The notes under the pieces were generated by a model. That model was given only the letters and a program-made list of their open reading frames with translations, made no database searches and was not told the origin of the DNA. Of a stretch of DNA of 64,000 nucleotides, positions 37,301-49,225 are shown piece after piece. Within the stretch, counting starts at the first letter, position 1. Every line of letters starts with the position of its first letter. This stretch comes from Syngnathus acus (lineage: Eukaryota; Chordata; Actinopteri; Syngnathiformes; Syngnathidae). A program made the translations under genes and the position numbers. Location: assembly GCF_901709675.1 (NCBI RefSeq), contig NC_051087.1, positions 3,118,001 through 3,182,000 on the forward strand, read 5' to 3'.

Positions 37301-40300
37301 TGATGACCTTGTACAGTGGTGAGTTGGAATTTGAAAGTAACACTTGAACATAGTCCCGCCCCCCCTGCTTTCGAGTTTCACCAGCACCATTCAGCTTTGA
37401 GCTATCACACTTTTCTCTCTGTCACTTGTTATAACTTCTCCGCATCTTATCCTTTTTCCTCTCACAGGCTGTGTTTAGCATGTGTTCCACACCCTTCTTG
37501 GGGCTCAAGCAACGGGCGTTGCGAAAGCCCACATTGAATCACTTTATTATTCTTTTGACATGATTCTTTTAAAAGTCTCAAAGATTTCATTTGGAACAGC
37601 AGCTCTCAAACTGGGCGCCGTGAGTATTCCACTTGCAGCTTTTTCATTTCACTTTGGTTTTCAGCGCCGCCGGCAAGCGTCGCCGTTGGTTTTCTTTAAT
37701 GAGAACTCTCGCTGTCAGCTTTTGGGGGTACCGCGTTTGTTCGGTGGGCAGACAGCGGTAATTAAAAAAGTGAAGAATTTTTTTTTTTTTAATGTTTGCT
37801 GTGCTTGAGCGCACTCAGGTGTAAAGCATTAAAGATGAAGCAGTTAAAGCTTCCCTCTGACAAGGGCAAGCCGGCTCTCATCTGAAAGTGCAGGTGAAGA
37901 ATTTCAAGGGCTTTTCTGTCACGTGTTTTATTATTGAGAAAATGTGACCTGCAGTTGACCTGCTACTTCGAATGAACTCATTAAAGTTCAATTCCATTTT
38001 ATTATGAAAACCAATAACAAGGCACCAAACAAAATGTTTCACTTGGTGTGTGTTCAGGGAATGTATTCCCTCAGCTACATTCAATGCCAATGCTAACAGT
38101 AGCCGGGCTTTAGCGGACCGCAAGCCGCTATAAATAGAAGAGTTCCATCCATCGTATGTCCCGTGGCATACAGTACGTTAAATATAGAAGTTATGCAGCA
38201 GTCCCACCAATAAAGCACTGCTCACGTGTTTGTGGTGCTTAAGTTGGGATCATTTACAAAGCAGCCTTAAAACCTCATGATGATGGAATTTATATGAGCC
38301 CATGACGCCGTATCCAAGACAAAATTGAGTTTATTTACAAATGTCATGGAGACAACTGTTGATGTTCTGTTTGCTCCGAGTTGATCTTTGGACTTTGTAG
38401 TCTTGGTTAGCATGTGAGCTATCCCATTTTTGCGCTCATCCTTAAGCTCTTCTTACACGCTCTGTAGAACCGATTGAAGAAAGCTAATTGGCTGTACTTT
38501 GACCAAAGCTGCTGTAATAATAGTCTTAAAATATAAGCCCATTCATTCATGGAAAATGTGCCTTTTTGGACTTCCTTGTTGGATCTATGTCAACGTGAGT
38601 TATGTTCAACAGAGAATCCGAACAATGCAGTTCAAGTTTTGGATGTAGCCAGAGAGCCTTTAGGACAAATCTGGGAGTTACGTTTATGATGACATCTTTC
38701 TTCAAAGACACGTCCCCATCGAGTCAATAAATTCCTCGGATGCAATTTGTGACTGTACAGTACATTAAAGTGTAGCGTAGAATTCTAGGTCATGATTTTG
38801 CCGCCGATTCACTCAATGTGGTTTGTAGAAGGTTGAGATTTAATGCACCCGTGGAGTAAATTGTGTTTGTGTGTGTGTGTGTGTGTGTGTTTGTAAGATG
38901 CTTAGCAGCTTGCAGCGTGCCCAAGGAGAAGGCATCAAAGCCATTAGTCACACTTGTGCTTTTTCACACAGTCAGAATAGTCAGCCGTCGGGAAGTCACC
39001 TCAGGGGCTGTTGAGCATAAATAAGAAATAAAGCTGTCATATTTGCCTGGTTAAAGCGTTAAGGAATCAAGAAGAAAATGAAGTTGTAGAAGGATCGTTT
39101 CTCAGCTCGCTGACGGGTCCAGAACAGCAATGACAGTGATGCAATTGCAGCGAGGGAATGGAGATTTATACTCTTATTAGCTCCACCTATGGTCCAGTCA
39201 TGGAAAATACTTCCTGGGGGAAAAGAAAAAAATGCCAATTCTTTTTTCTGATGGGATTTTTTACACGCCCCGTGGGTGGCCTGTCAACATGAAAGAAGCC
39301 GAGAATGATGCAGTGCTTCTATGAAAGACAGCTGGATGCCGTCCCAATGAGTCAGCGCGATTTAATAACATCTCTCTATCACGTGCAGATAGATTTTTGC
39401 ACAATTTAGGGAATTTTTCAAAATTGGGAACTTTCTGGGAATTGGGAATCAATACACCTAAACCAGGAATATACCAAATTTTCTGAAGGGGTGGCTTGTG
39501 TATTTATTTATTTATTCATTTATTTGTTCATTCATTCATTCATTCATTCATATTTTAATTTTTTAATTTTTTAAATTTTTAATTTTTTTAATGTTTTTAT
39601 TTATTTAATTTTATATTATACATATTCATTTTATATATTGTCATCATCAGTAATATTTAACTCAGAACCCATGTTTGTGTTAGACAGTGGAATAATTGAT
39701 TATTCGATTAAGTATTTAAAAAGATCTGTAAAAATCACATAATTTATATTATTGTGCATGAAAGTCTTCTTCTAACCAAAGATGAATAAAATGTTTATCC
39801 TTGACTATGACACCTTTCAATCCATGCTTTACAAAATCCCTCAGCAAATTTTACCGGAAATTTGCCACTTTTGCAACCTCAACCGCAGTTAACTTTTTCC
39901 CGCAACTTCTCGTCTTCCCGTCAGAGAAGCCGAGCTCCGTGGGCACGTCCAAACATGTCGCGGCGCTTCTTTCCAAACACAACCCGCTGCGCTTGAATAG
40001 ATCCAACCTCTTCACCTCTGCCCTCCTTGACTAATTTGTGCCCCTCCCTCGTTCCGCTGACGCCGTTTCCCGTCTGCTTTGCAGATCTGAACGAGTGCGG
40101 GCTGAAGCCACGGCCCTGCAAGCACAGGTGCATGAACACCTACGGCAGCTACAAGTGCTACTGCCTCAACGGCTACATGCTGATGCCCGACGGCACCTGC
40201 GGAAGTACGTATGTTTCTCCGTTCATCGGAAAAACAATCGAGCCTTTATCGATTCCTGTCTGAGATTATAACGCAATCCATTCCGTCCACATCCAGTGTA

Positions 40301-43300
40301 AGAATGGAATCCAATTGACTGCTCCAGCAAGCGAGTCAATGCCTGTGCATGTCTCCCTATAAATTCCGTCACCTCGCCTTTAATGAACATCCTCCCCTCG
40401 TGTTTTCCCCCACCTGAGCGTCCTGTCATTTCCAGTATCTCACTTTTTTTTTTTTTTTTCATGGCTCACCACTCGAGGCTGTGTTGCCGACTGTATTAGG
40501 ATTGTCTCTGCCGCCTGCGCTCTGATCAATAGATCAGTGCAGCGTTTAATCAGCCCAGCTCCACCCTCCTCAAACCGACAAGCGTTCTGGCAGAACCGGG
40601 CCCCGGCTTTTCAATTTCCTCTTCACGGTTGGAAGTTATCGAGAGCAAATTCCAGTTGTCCGTATAATCGTTTTAGAAGGATTCTCAGGGTTTTCATGTG
40701 AGCCCATGTCGCTAATGGCTCGGGAAATAGACGAGTCGGTGGTAATTATAGGAGGTTAGTCGCTCTCTCGAATGTAACAATGTCACCGTATTTTTTGTCC
40801 GCCTCGCCCTTATGAGGGATAGTCGTGAGAGCGCTTTCTCTCCGGGGCACCGACTTGCTAATGTGTCTTGTTTCCTTTGTATGGAGCAGACCTTCGCACT
40901 TGCGGCCTGGCCAACTGCCAGTACGGCTGCGAGGTTCTGAAAGGAGAGGTCCGATGTCAGTGTCCGTCGCCGGGGCTACAGCTGGCTCCGGATGGCAGAA
41001 CCTGCGTGGGTAAGTGACGTTGCCGTCTTTATTTACCACCTCTGGCATGAAAGTTGAGTCGCTGGCTGCTCCTCCCTCGCCTGATAGATCATCAACAGGA
41101 ATGGCGTGTTTTTTTTTTTTTGCCCCGGACCTAAAAGCAAACTTTCATTACTTTGGCAGAGCTCGCAATGTAAAACGATAAAAATGGTTTAGGAGAGTCA
41201 ACGTGGGAGCAAAAACAAATCAGAGCTGGACGGCCTCCCAAACAGAGCCCGGCTTTCTTGACCTTGACAATTTGGTCAAATAACCGAGCTGTTTTTTTTT
41301 TTAGAACTAGAGAGTTTTCATTTCTGCCCTACGGCCCCGTATAACTTGTGGGTTGGGTAATTGTAGGACACGGAATGGACATCAGTCATAAAGACAGGAG
41401 GAGGAGAAGCAAAACCCGCTGCAGGTGTTGCACGGGATGCTCCACTTCCGTCTCAGTGCTAAACTTTTATGACCTGTTTCAGGAAAGACCGTCCGCCGGA
41501 GCTTTGTTTTGATGGTTCTGTTTAGCAAAGTGGACTTGTATCGCTCCAAACAAGGAGGTTCTGGCTTTCAATGGCGGAATGAAGATGAGGCAGAAAGTCC
41601 CGGGTCGGGTAACAGGACTCTTGGCACCAAAAAGTCACACTAGGAATATTCTAGGAACAACATGTGAGGTCCGTTCCCAAACAAGCCCAGACTGCAGACG
41701 CTCTAATTTGGGCTGTGTTTTGTGCCTGCATAATAACGCCCAATGATGAGAAGCTGTGGAAAAAACAAAAGCCCCAAGCCGTCGAATTAATTGTCTTTTT
41801 TTTTTTTTGCAGACGTGGATGAGTGTGCAACCGGGATGGCCGTGTGCCCCAGGTTCCGGAAGTGCATCAACACCTTCGGCAGCTACATCTGCAAATGCCA
41901 CGACGGCTTCGATCTGCAATACATCAACGGGAAATACCAGTGCATCGGTACGCCTCGCTCACGTTGATTTTTATACAGAGGAAGATGGGAAGTGCGGGCC
42001 GGTTCTTTGTCATTTGAACTTTTGCAGGATTTACAGTTTATTCATTTCGAAAACAGCCAAGCGAGTAGGCGTGTGAAAGAAAAGGGGAAGAAAAATGAGG
42101 CAGTTCAAAAAAGTTATTTTCAAATTCAATTGAAGCATCTCGGTTTTATTCTGGACGGATTTTTATTTATTTTTTTAATCATTTTGGTAATGCGAACACG
42201 ATAAAAATTGTGGACCTTGAGGCTATCAGCTTTTGTCTGATTTTATCATTTCCAACTTTTAAATGCAATAGCTATTAAAAAAAGAAAAGGCTGCGACTAA
42301 TTTTTTATGATTTAATCATTTCGAACATTTTTCACCTTTGTGTGATTTGTAATTTAGTAGGTCTAAATGGCCCAAAAAAAAAACAATATAATGAATTACA
42401 TTATGATCTCCTAGACCTGGCCTTAAAGATATTTCCTTCAAATTTATATTGGCTTCTTTCTCCACTTCAAGCGGTCAAATTCCAAGTTCCAAAGCGTTCA
42501 AGGTCTACTCTGCTGCATAATACCGCGCCTCCAATTTATTCCTTCATCTCACTGTCCATCACAGTAGCATTGATACAGCCCGTTCATTCAAAGCTAATAA
42601 GCCTCGGCAGTCTCGTCACGATCGCTCATTCAATGTGGACGTTCACCTCCCCCCCTCCCCTACCGGGTTCTCCTTTCAGACGTGGACGAGTGCGCTTTGC
42701 AGACGGGTCGCTGCGGCGGCTACGCCACCTGCTTCAACACGCCGGGTTCGTACAAGTGCAAGTGCAAAGACGGCTACAGGGGGATGGGTCGCGACTGCAA
42801 ACGTAAGCTCACTGCCCTTATCACATGCTCTATCCTTTTTTTTTTTTTTTTTTAAATCAGGCCAAAGTGTCGTTGAGCTTGTAAGATTTATTTATTTTAC
42901 GGGGATATCTTCCCCTGATCTTGCACGGTCCATTAGTTCTCTGAGAATTTGAATCATTGAGTCCTTCGGCAGACATTAACGCCGTGGCAGTCCAGTGAGC
43001 ACGAAGGACACGCTGCTTCCTCTCCCCATCATCGAAGGGGGGGGTTTAAATATCCAACATGGGAATCGCATATCAAAGTTGGGAGTAAGATGAGAAAGCG
43101 ACAACTGAGGTGCAGAGCTTTTGTCCACACACATTCCTCACACGTGAAACCCGGATGAGGCGACCCCCCCCCCCCCTCGCCGATCCTTTACCCCGACAAC
43201 ACCACAGACCCCCATCACGCCTCTTGACGTGAAGAATGCGCAGGAGAACAAAGCTCCATGACATCATCAAGATGTGCTTTGCGTGTGGTCTGTGTACCAG

Positions 43301-46300
43301 AATTAGAATTTTAGAACTTTTTACACCATCACATGATGACCAGTCGTGTCAAAATAAAAATAGAACGCATCGTTTGGACATTTACATTGTGCTTGAATTT
43401 ATAATGATTAAAAAAAATGAACATATATTTTTCTTCTGTGCTGCTCTCCAGCTCCCATGTGACTCTGAACAGCATACGTGCTAAAATACTAAAAGAGAGA
43501 CATTTGGGGACATGGCAGCTTTGCGGAAGCCACTTGATGCATATTAAGTGTTGCTCTGGCACTTGATGGCCAATTGTCTGCCTCATTACACCTTCATGAC
43601 TTGTTAGCGCTCCATCTGCACGTTCTTGTCATTCCAGCTATTCCCAAGGTGGCCATAGACCCGCCGAGGCCGGGCAAACTGCCTCCCAGCTTCCATAACT
43701 ACCTGCCCGACGTGGACCTGAGGAGGACCACCACCACGCCGCGTCCGCCGGTGACCCACAGGCGGGTGTTCACCGTCGCCCCCAAAACCACCACGATCGC
43801 CGTCGCCACGGCGCCACCGAGGGTGAGGACCACGACCCGGAAGCCCTTGGTCCCCACCAGGAGGCCACCCGCACCCACTCGCGAGGCCTTGGTCCCCACA
43901 AAAGCGGCGACGCCGACCAGACGAGCCCCGGCGACGACTCCGCCGCCGCCTCCGCAGATGACCACCGTGGACAACAGCATCCACAAGGACGTGACCAAGC
44001 AGCGAGGAGATGTGCACAGTAAGTTTTCTTTTTTCATATCATGAATAAAAAACATTTTGTAGCTCTTAGTGGCATTATAGGCCATTTAGCAAATCGTGTT
44101 TGGGGATTTTATGAGCATTCAGAGGCAGCACAAGGCTTTAAAAGCTACTTTGCTAATAAAACTTATACATCTGACTTTTAAAGCACTTTCAGATACTTGG
44201 ATATTTTTGAGACAGGTTGTAAAGCTTTTTTTTTTTCACCCTTTGGGTAAATGCTTGTTATTATTATTCACTTGGGAACACTGAGGTAAAAAGTGAAAAT
44301 GCTCGGTGATGAATCATGTAGTCCGCATTCAAAACATTCATGTTGCTTCTACGGGTGCATCTCCAAAAATAAGGTTTCAGGTTTCAAAACATGAATCTCA
44401 AGGCTCAATGAGCAAAATATTTCTACTTTTTATTTGATTATAACAACCATTTGAAGCGCAATTTGTTCATTTTCAAGTGTCCTTCAAAGACGGATTTGTC
44501 TGAGAAATGTCTGATCATCCAAAGCAGCATCAAAATTGGTTATCGTAGACAGATGGGTGACATTAAATTATTTTACATCTAATGTGGATGGAACATGCAG
44601 TCAAAGATTGATGATCATTTTCGAGCATCTGCCATTTGGAAAAAAAAAAAAAAAAGGGGGAGGAGGGGTATTTGTCACTCCTGATAGCTTTAATTTTATA
44701 TTTTGACTGCAAAGCATCTAACTAGAACATAAATGGATTTTTTGGGGTAACACTACGTAAAATTCAAAAAGCGTGCAGCTGCATAGTTGATCGTCGCAGG
44801 TGAGATGTTTGCGTGGGCAGATGGCGGCACATAATTAGAAATGCTGGTGGGGGGGGGGCGGAGGGATAAGAGCGGATTTCATTAGCACCTGTCTACAAGT
44901 CACAGCTTCCAGGAGCTGCTTTTCGGAGACGACTCCCCCCACTGAGCACTTCTTCATATAATCGCTCGCAAATAAAAAGGAAGGAGCCTTGAGAATATTT
45001 AGAGATTCATCATCAAAGTCATTAATGCCAACACGAGACAACAAAGTTCATGTTAGCGCCACGTCATCAAATACCAGGTCAAATAAATAAATCATAAAAA
45101 TAAAACGTGAGTGTTGACTATCGAATTGGAATTAGGGTATGTTCAAATAGTACAGGATAAATATGATGTGCCTGCCCGCGTCCAATCGGACGACAGTTGA
45201 AGATCTGCTTACAGCCTCCGGCCTCAGAGTTCACGTTACACTTTCCTCCATCAGGATCGTTTTATTTATACACTCTTTGACCGGATGGTTGATATCCAAG
45301 TAGAAAGGAGGGGGGGAGGTGGCGTCATTTGGGTACATTCCTTCAAAGACCATCTGCGTACACACACACACACATTGAGCCCTGGATGCCAAGGATCGCT
45401 GGAGGTTCTGGTGCGGCCTCCACTTGCATGCGTCTTTGGCATTCAGACGCCCTGCCGGCTTTTATGACTCACTCGTTGGACCCATCAGAGGTCACATGAG
45501 TCTGGAAGAGGCTCAGTACGCCAGAGGCTCATCCTTTTTATTATTAGCGCGTCTCATTATATCACGGCGAGAGCTGGAGCGCAAATTAGATTTGTTTTTT
45601 TTTGTTAATTAATCTTTGATTTCTTGTTTAAGGAAGACTGAAGGGTTTTGAGCAATGACCAGAATTCAAAATGTACCACGGGCAGTTTTTTAAAAAAAGT
45701 TAATGTGTGCTAATAATAGCCTGCAATTTTTGTTATTTTTCCTCTCACTGTGAGACAAGAACAGTAAATAAATTAAATAATTAAATCATATTTTTTTAAA
45801 GATATGCAATGTTTTTATGATGGTTTTAGTATTTCAACCCATCAATCACCAGAGTGATATTTTTTAAAAATTGAACAAACAACTTTGCTAATATACAACA
45901 ATTCAGGAAATATGTAATAATTATTGAGGTTAAAATGTTGCATTATATAAATATTTTGAAATAAAACAAGAAATGTAAGGAATTCTTAAACTTTTAAATT
46001 TAATATACTGATAATTTCATGTTTGGTTTTCCTGAGAGTGGAAGCAATCAACTTGAAGCAAGCACACTTGGCTTCTTTTTGGAAGAACTGCTAACAAATC
46101 GAACATGCACAAGCCAAATTAAAGCAAAAAAATCAACCGAGGGTTGACTCTTTGAGTATTCATACGATGTCGTTTGTCTCCTCAGTCCCGCGGGACCACA
46201 ACATCAACACGGTGCTGGACTTTGACATCGAACTGGGCAACACGGCCGACGAAGCCAAGGACGACCCCGGTAAGCTTCTCAAGCAGACAGACTCTGTGTG

Positions 46301-47537
46301 AGTCCAATTGCGTCTTCGAACTTCTGCCACAAAGACAAAATCATGGGCAATCTTCCGGTAATGCCGTCGTCACGGCAACCCCATTTCTCAGCATTGCGTG
46401 CTGTGATTGCATGCATGGATGTGTTTTTATAGTACACACGCATTTTAGAGAGGAAATCTTTTTTCCTCATTGGGATTGGAACAATTTGTTCTAATCTGAG
46501 CAGGCCTGGTGACTTGGCTCTGGATCTTGGGCAAATGCATTCACATTGTGTTTGGCTTTGTTGTGACAACAGAGACCACTATAAGTTATTTCTGTTCCTG
46601 CAAAAATTAAAAATTTTTAAAGTACGTTTTTATTTTTGTAATGCGACGACTTGCTGCCTGCGCTCTTAAATGTTGTCCGTCTTCCTCCGGGCCAGATTCA
46701 GGCTTCCTGAGCTGCTCCTTCGACGACGGCCTCTGCGGATGGATCAGGGACAAGGACGGAGACGTGCACTGGGAGACAACGCCTGACCCGGCAGGTAATG
46801 AAAGTCCGCAAAATGCAAACAGCACCATCTTGGACGAGATGAGACGAGATGAAGAAGTCCTACGGCAACGAGTGACACTTTTGACTCCAATTATCGTCAC
46901 TTTTTGGTCTTTTACATAGCGCAGACATGTTTGAATTGTACTGACGTATTTTTGTGTGATACCAAGCAGAATCTGGAAAATATTTCCGGCGTTTCTCTCC
47001 TCAGGCGGACGCTACCTTACCATCCCCGAAGTGGGCAACAAGAGGACGGGGCGGGGGGCGAGGCTGGTCCTCCCGTTGGCCCCACCGTGGAACGAGGGCA
47101 ACCTATGCCTGTCATTCCGCCACAAGCTGGCGGGTCACCACGTGGGCGTGCTGCAGGTGTTTGTGAAGAAAGGTGCCCGCTACGGCCCGGCGGTATGGGG
47201 GAGGACGGGCGGCAACAACTGGAGACACACCCAAATAACGCTGTGGGGGACGGGCCTGGAGAGCGTAAGTCCCCTCGTCAAAGCCTTGGCGGGGCTGGAA
47301 TCATTTTTCATTTTCGTTCCACTTGATCCTCGTTTGCACAGCCCCAGAAATTAATTGAAAAAAAACAAAATTAAATTCATTGAAAAATTGATGCAACGCG
47401 TTAACTCGTGACTGTGCTCCCACCAGGTGGTGCTGAAGGGCGAGCGCGGACGAGGACGTAGCGGCGAGATGGCCGTGGACGACATCTCGCTAGCAAAAGG
47501 CTCCTGCACGGACGATCGCGACCCGACGAGTCTCTGA
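24681..47537 (+). CDS. npnt: Nephronectin, complete
   Basis: Twelve coding exons: 24681-24754, 27774-27874, 33173-33265, 40085-40204, 40890-41009, 41813-41947, 42680-42802, 43638-44018, 46186-46269, 46696-46794, 47005-47264, 47427-47537 (stop TGA). They join in frame to 566 aa (human 565). Order: signal peptide of about 20 residues ending before EFDGR; a Cys/Trp-rich segment ([15 protein letters not shown]); five EGF-like modules (one each in exons 3-7), of which exons 4, 6 and 7 open D-x-(D/N)-E-C, the calcium-binding type; a Thr/Pro/Arg-rich linker; RGD near the end of exon 8 (KQRGDVH); an acidic segment; and a MAM domain ([11 protein letters not shown] to [10 protein letters not shown]). 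Family role: secreted basement-membrane ligand of integrin alpha8beta1, needed in kidney development. Exon 4 is almost identical to the human exon. Confidence 0.97.
24755..27773 (+). other. npnt intron 1
   Basis: A 3.0 kb intron without recognised genes. It has short poly-T and G-rich tracts (for example about 26400-26425). Regulatory elements are plausible in a first intron but none is identifiable by eye. Confidence 0.45.
28304..28375. repeat. (AC)n microsatellite
   Basis: About 72 bases of almost pure AC dinucleotide with one early interruption. Any cysteine/valine open frame read from it is an artefact. Confidence 0.97.
30015..30315. mobile_element. TA-flanked palindromic MITE, copy 3
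   Basis: Ends TACCGTGTTTTCCGCACTAT and ATAGTGCGGAAAATACGGTA with TA borders. Just inside the left end a block of about 60 bp (CACCTTCAATGAATGGCCC ... GGATTATAA) occurs twice in tandem. The GC-rich CCCGCGGGCC module and GGACACGCCTG follow. Confidence 0.8.
32477..32787. mobile_element. TA-flanked palindromic MITE, copy 4
   Basis: Same architecture as the copy at 30015: TA borders, CCGTATTTTCCGCACTAT ends, a doubled CAATGAATGGCCC block, then the GC-rich module ending GGACACGCCAG. The right end reads TACAGTA, one base off the perfect inverted repeat. Confidence 0.8.
35477..35780. mobile_element. TA-flanked palindromic MITE, copy 5 (opposite orientation)
   Basis: Left end TACCGTATTTTCCGCACAAT, right end TAGTGCGGAAAATACGGTA, TA borders. 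The internal modules appear in the reverse order and complement compared with copies 3 and 4: GCGTATCCAAAGTCCGGCC comes first, then two tandem blocks containing GGGCCATTCATTGAAGG. Confidence 0.8.
36830..37280. repeat. Degenerate minisatellite in npnt intron 3
   Basis: Loosely repeated units built around GGGATAGGACA, GTGAGCTAGCT(A/T), and GCAAATGAGACAAG-like pieces recur at intervals of very roughly 60-130 bases. Two units share GAGCTAGCTTGGCAGTT (about 36896 and 37026). The units are diverged and their exact period needs a dot plot. Confidence 0.6.
40205..43637 (+). other. npnt introns 4-7
   Basis: Four introns (40205-40889, 41010-41812, 41948-42679, 42803-43637) between the EGF-module exons. 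They hold poly-T tracts (40447, 41110, 42836), a C-run near 43160 and nothing else recognised. Confidence 0.5.
44019..46185 (+). other. npnt intron 8
   Basis: A 2.2 kb AT-rich intron separating the RGD exon from the following acidic exon. It has a poly-A run followed by G-rich sequence near 44640 and a G-run near 44848. Nothing else recognised. Confidence 0.45.
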
Positions 47538-49225
47538 CGCGGCGGCTCGAGGACGAACCAGGAAACGAAAACTATTCATCTCGAAGAGTCGTGACTCTTG
47601 GTCGGACACCTTTTCGCACTTGGCGCCCGCTGGCGTCCAAACCAATGAACAGCAGCAGAGTGTGCCTCTGGAAAAGACTGAAGTCGACATCAGCACCATC
47701 TGACTTGGAGACCTGCACTTGTGTGGTTGCCATGGTAACGTCTACAATCCCGCCGCTGCCCGTGTCGTCGCTTTGCTCATTACTGTGGTCGGACCAGTGG
47801 TGGCCACTTGTGTTCATTTCTTACTCATCTGATCTGATCAAAATCAAAACCACTGTATGAGAACAATTGAGAAACAAGTTGACTTTAAAAATTGCACCCC
47901 CCCCCCCCCCACACACACACACACATAATTACCAAATGTATAATTAAATCTGTGACTTGATTCTCATCATCTTATGGACATTTTTCTCACTTGCTTTGTT
48001 CCTCTCCTAAACAGTGCAGCTATTTTCATACTCGATTGTCACAGTATTTCAAACCCCAAAGCGCTACCAGCTTTATTTTGTTTAAATCACAATCTTTTTG
48101 TGTCTCTATCCTGAGATCAATACACGGATATATACGCTATGCTCTACTGTACAATTATTGTCTATCAAGTGCCGTTTGCTACAGAAAACTGATGGCTTTT
48201 ACAAATTGTTACTGTAAATGTATATATACTCAAATGCAACCGTTCATTGTGTGCTTTAGACATACTGTAAATGCACTCCTGCTAAATAATCATACTTCAA
48301 AAAAAAAATGCTCGTGATACTTTTTAATTGAACACAGTGTGTACTGTACATTGTTGAAGTACTTTCTCAATTTTCCCCTAAGCTGTAAAGCACATTTATT
48401 GATGACGATGAAGGGCACTGGATGATTTTTTTTTTTTTTTTTTTTAAACGTTGCATCCTATGCATGTGTTATCCATATTCGAAATTAGCGCAGAGCCGGT
48501 TGTAAATAAATCATGTTTGACTGACAGACTGTTATTTATTGTACATGCTGCCACCACATTGGCTTGAGATGTACACCTCTCCAAGGACTGCTCCATCTAT
48601 TTGCATAGTTCAATAATAATCTCACCTTCAATCATTTCTATAATATGGAGTTTCAGACTCCATAAATTAAAATATGGTCGAGAAGCAACTATTCTATTTC
48701 CCTGGTTTAATTCAAAACGCTAAATCCATGTGTTGTATACTACACTTTTGATTCACTAAGCACAAATAACGCTTTGCCAATTTTTACCTATTTTATTATT
48801 TGAAAAAAATCCAAATCTGTTGAATATGGGTTTCACGATGTATTAAACAACGAGGGGGGGATTTACTGTCTACAATAACAACTGATATTTGAACATAAAC
48901 AGTGCAGCAACGCAAATTTAAACATAGTATGTTTTTTAATTTAATAATTTGTCTATATTTGTTTTAATGTCAGTCAATCAAAATACTGTACATCTTCGTC
49001 AACACTTTTTTATGGCCAGCAGATAGCAGCAGTGAGTTTTTTGGATGAGACCACTTGTATCAATACCAACAAAATGGCGGCGCTTTGGAAATACAACCGT
49101 TACGAGCAGTAAGTGTCACGTTAAATCTTCTACAAAGAGTGAAGAAAGTATATCAAATATTTTTCTTTCTTTCTAATTGTGTAATTTAAAGCCAGTTGTT
49201 CTCCAGGCCGTTGACTTCACGACGT
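47538..49225. other. npnt 3' UTR and npnt-lipoxygenase spacer
   Basis: The npnt 3' UTR runs to a likely poly(A) signal AATAAA at 48505-48510. It includes a C-run followed by (AC)n (about 47897-47926) and a T-run near 48428. The lipoxygenase duplication unit starts at about 48973, and its first 250 bases include a plus-strand YY1-like ATGGCGGC site at 49071-49081. Confidence 0.6.
49071..49108 (+). promoter_or_regulatory. YY1-like site with short open exon, unit 1
   Basis: AAAATGGCGGC at 49071-49081 matches the YY1 consensus that often overlaps start codons. The ATG at 49074 opens 11 codons plus two bases and meets a donor-like CAGTAAGTG (GT at 49109). No downstream exon was found. See the twin at 56381. 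Confidence 0.45.

Larger units (their letters stand above)
33266..40084 (+). other. npnt intron 3
   Basis: The longest intron (6.8 kb). It holds a GGAA-rich purine tract (about 35265-35350), palindromic MITE copy 5 (35477-35780), a degenerate minisatellite (about 36830-37280), a (GT)n run near 38868-38890 and an ATTT/ATTC repeat near 39495-39605. No coding exon supported. Confidence 0.5.

Noticed and set aside
43604-44085. Long minus-strand frames over npnt exon 8
   Set aside because: Shadows of the Thr/Pro/Arg-rich coding exon; the plus-strand reading fits nephronectin and contains RGD.
49074-49108. Calling the ATGGCGGC exon a real gene
   Set aside because: Only 11 codons and a donor are visible; no second exon could be joined and I do not recognise the N-terminus. 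Kept as a regulatory site and a finding.
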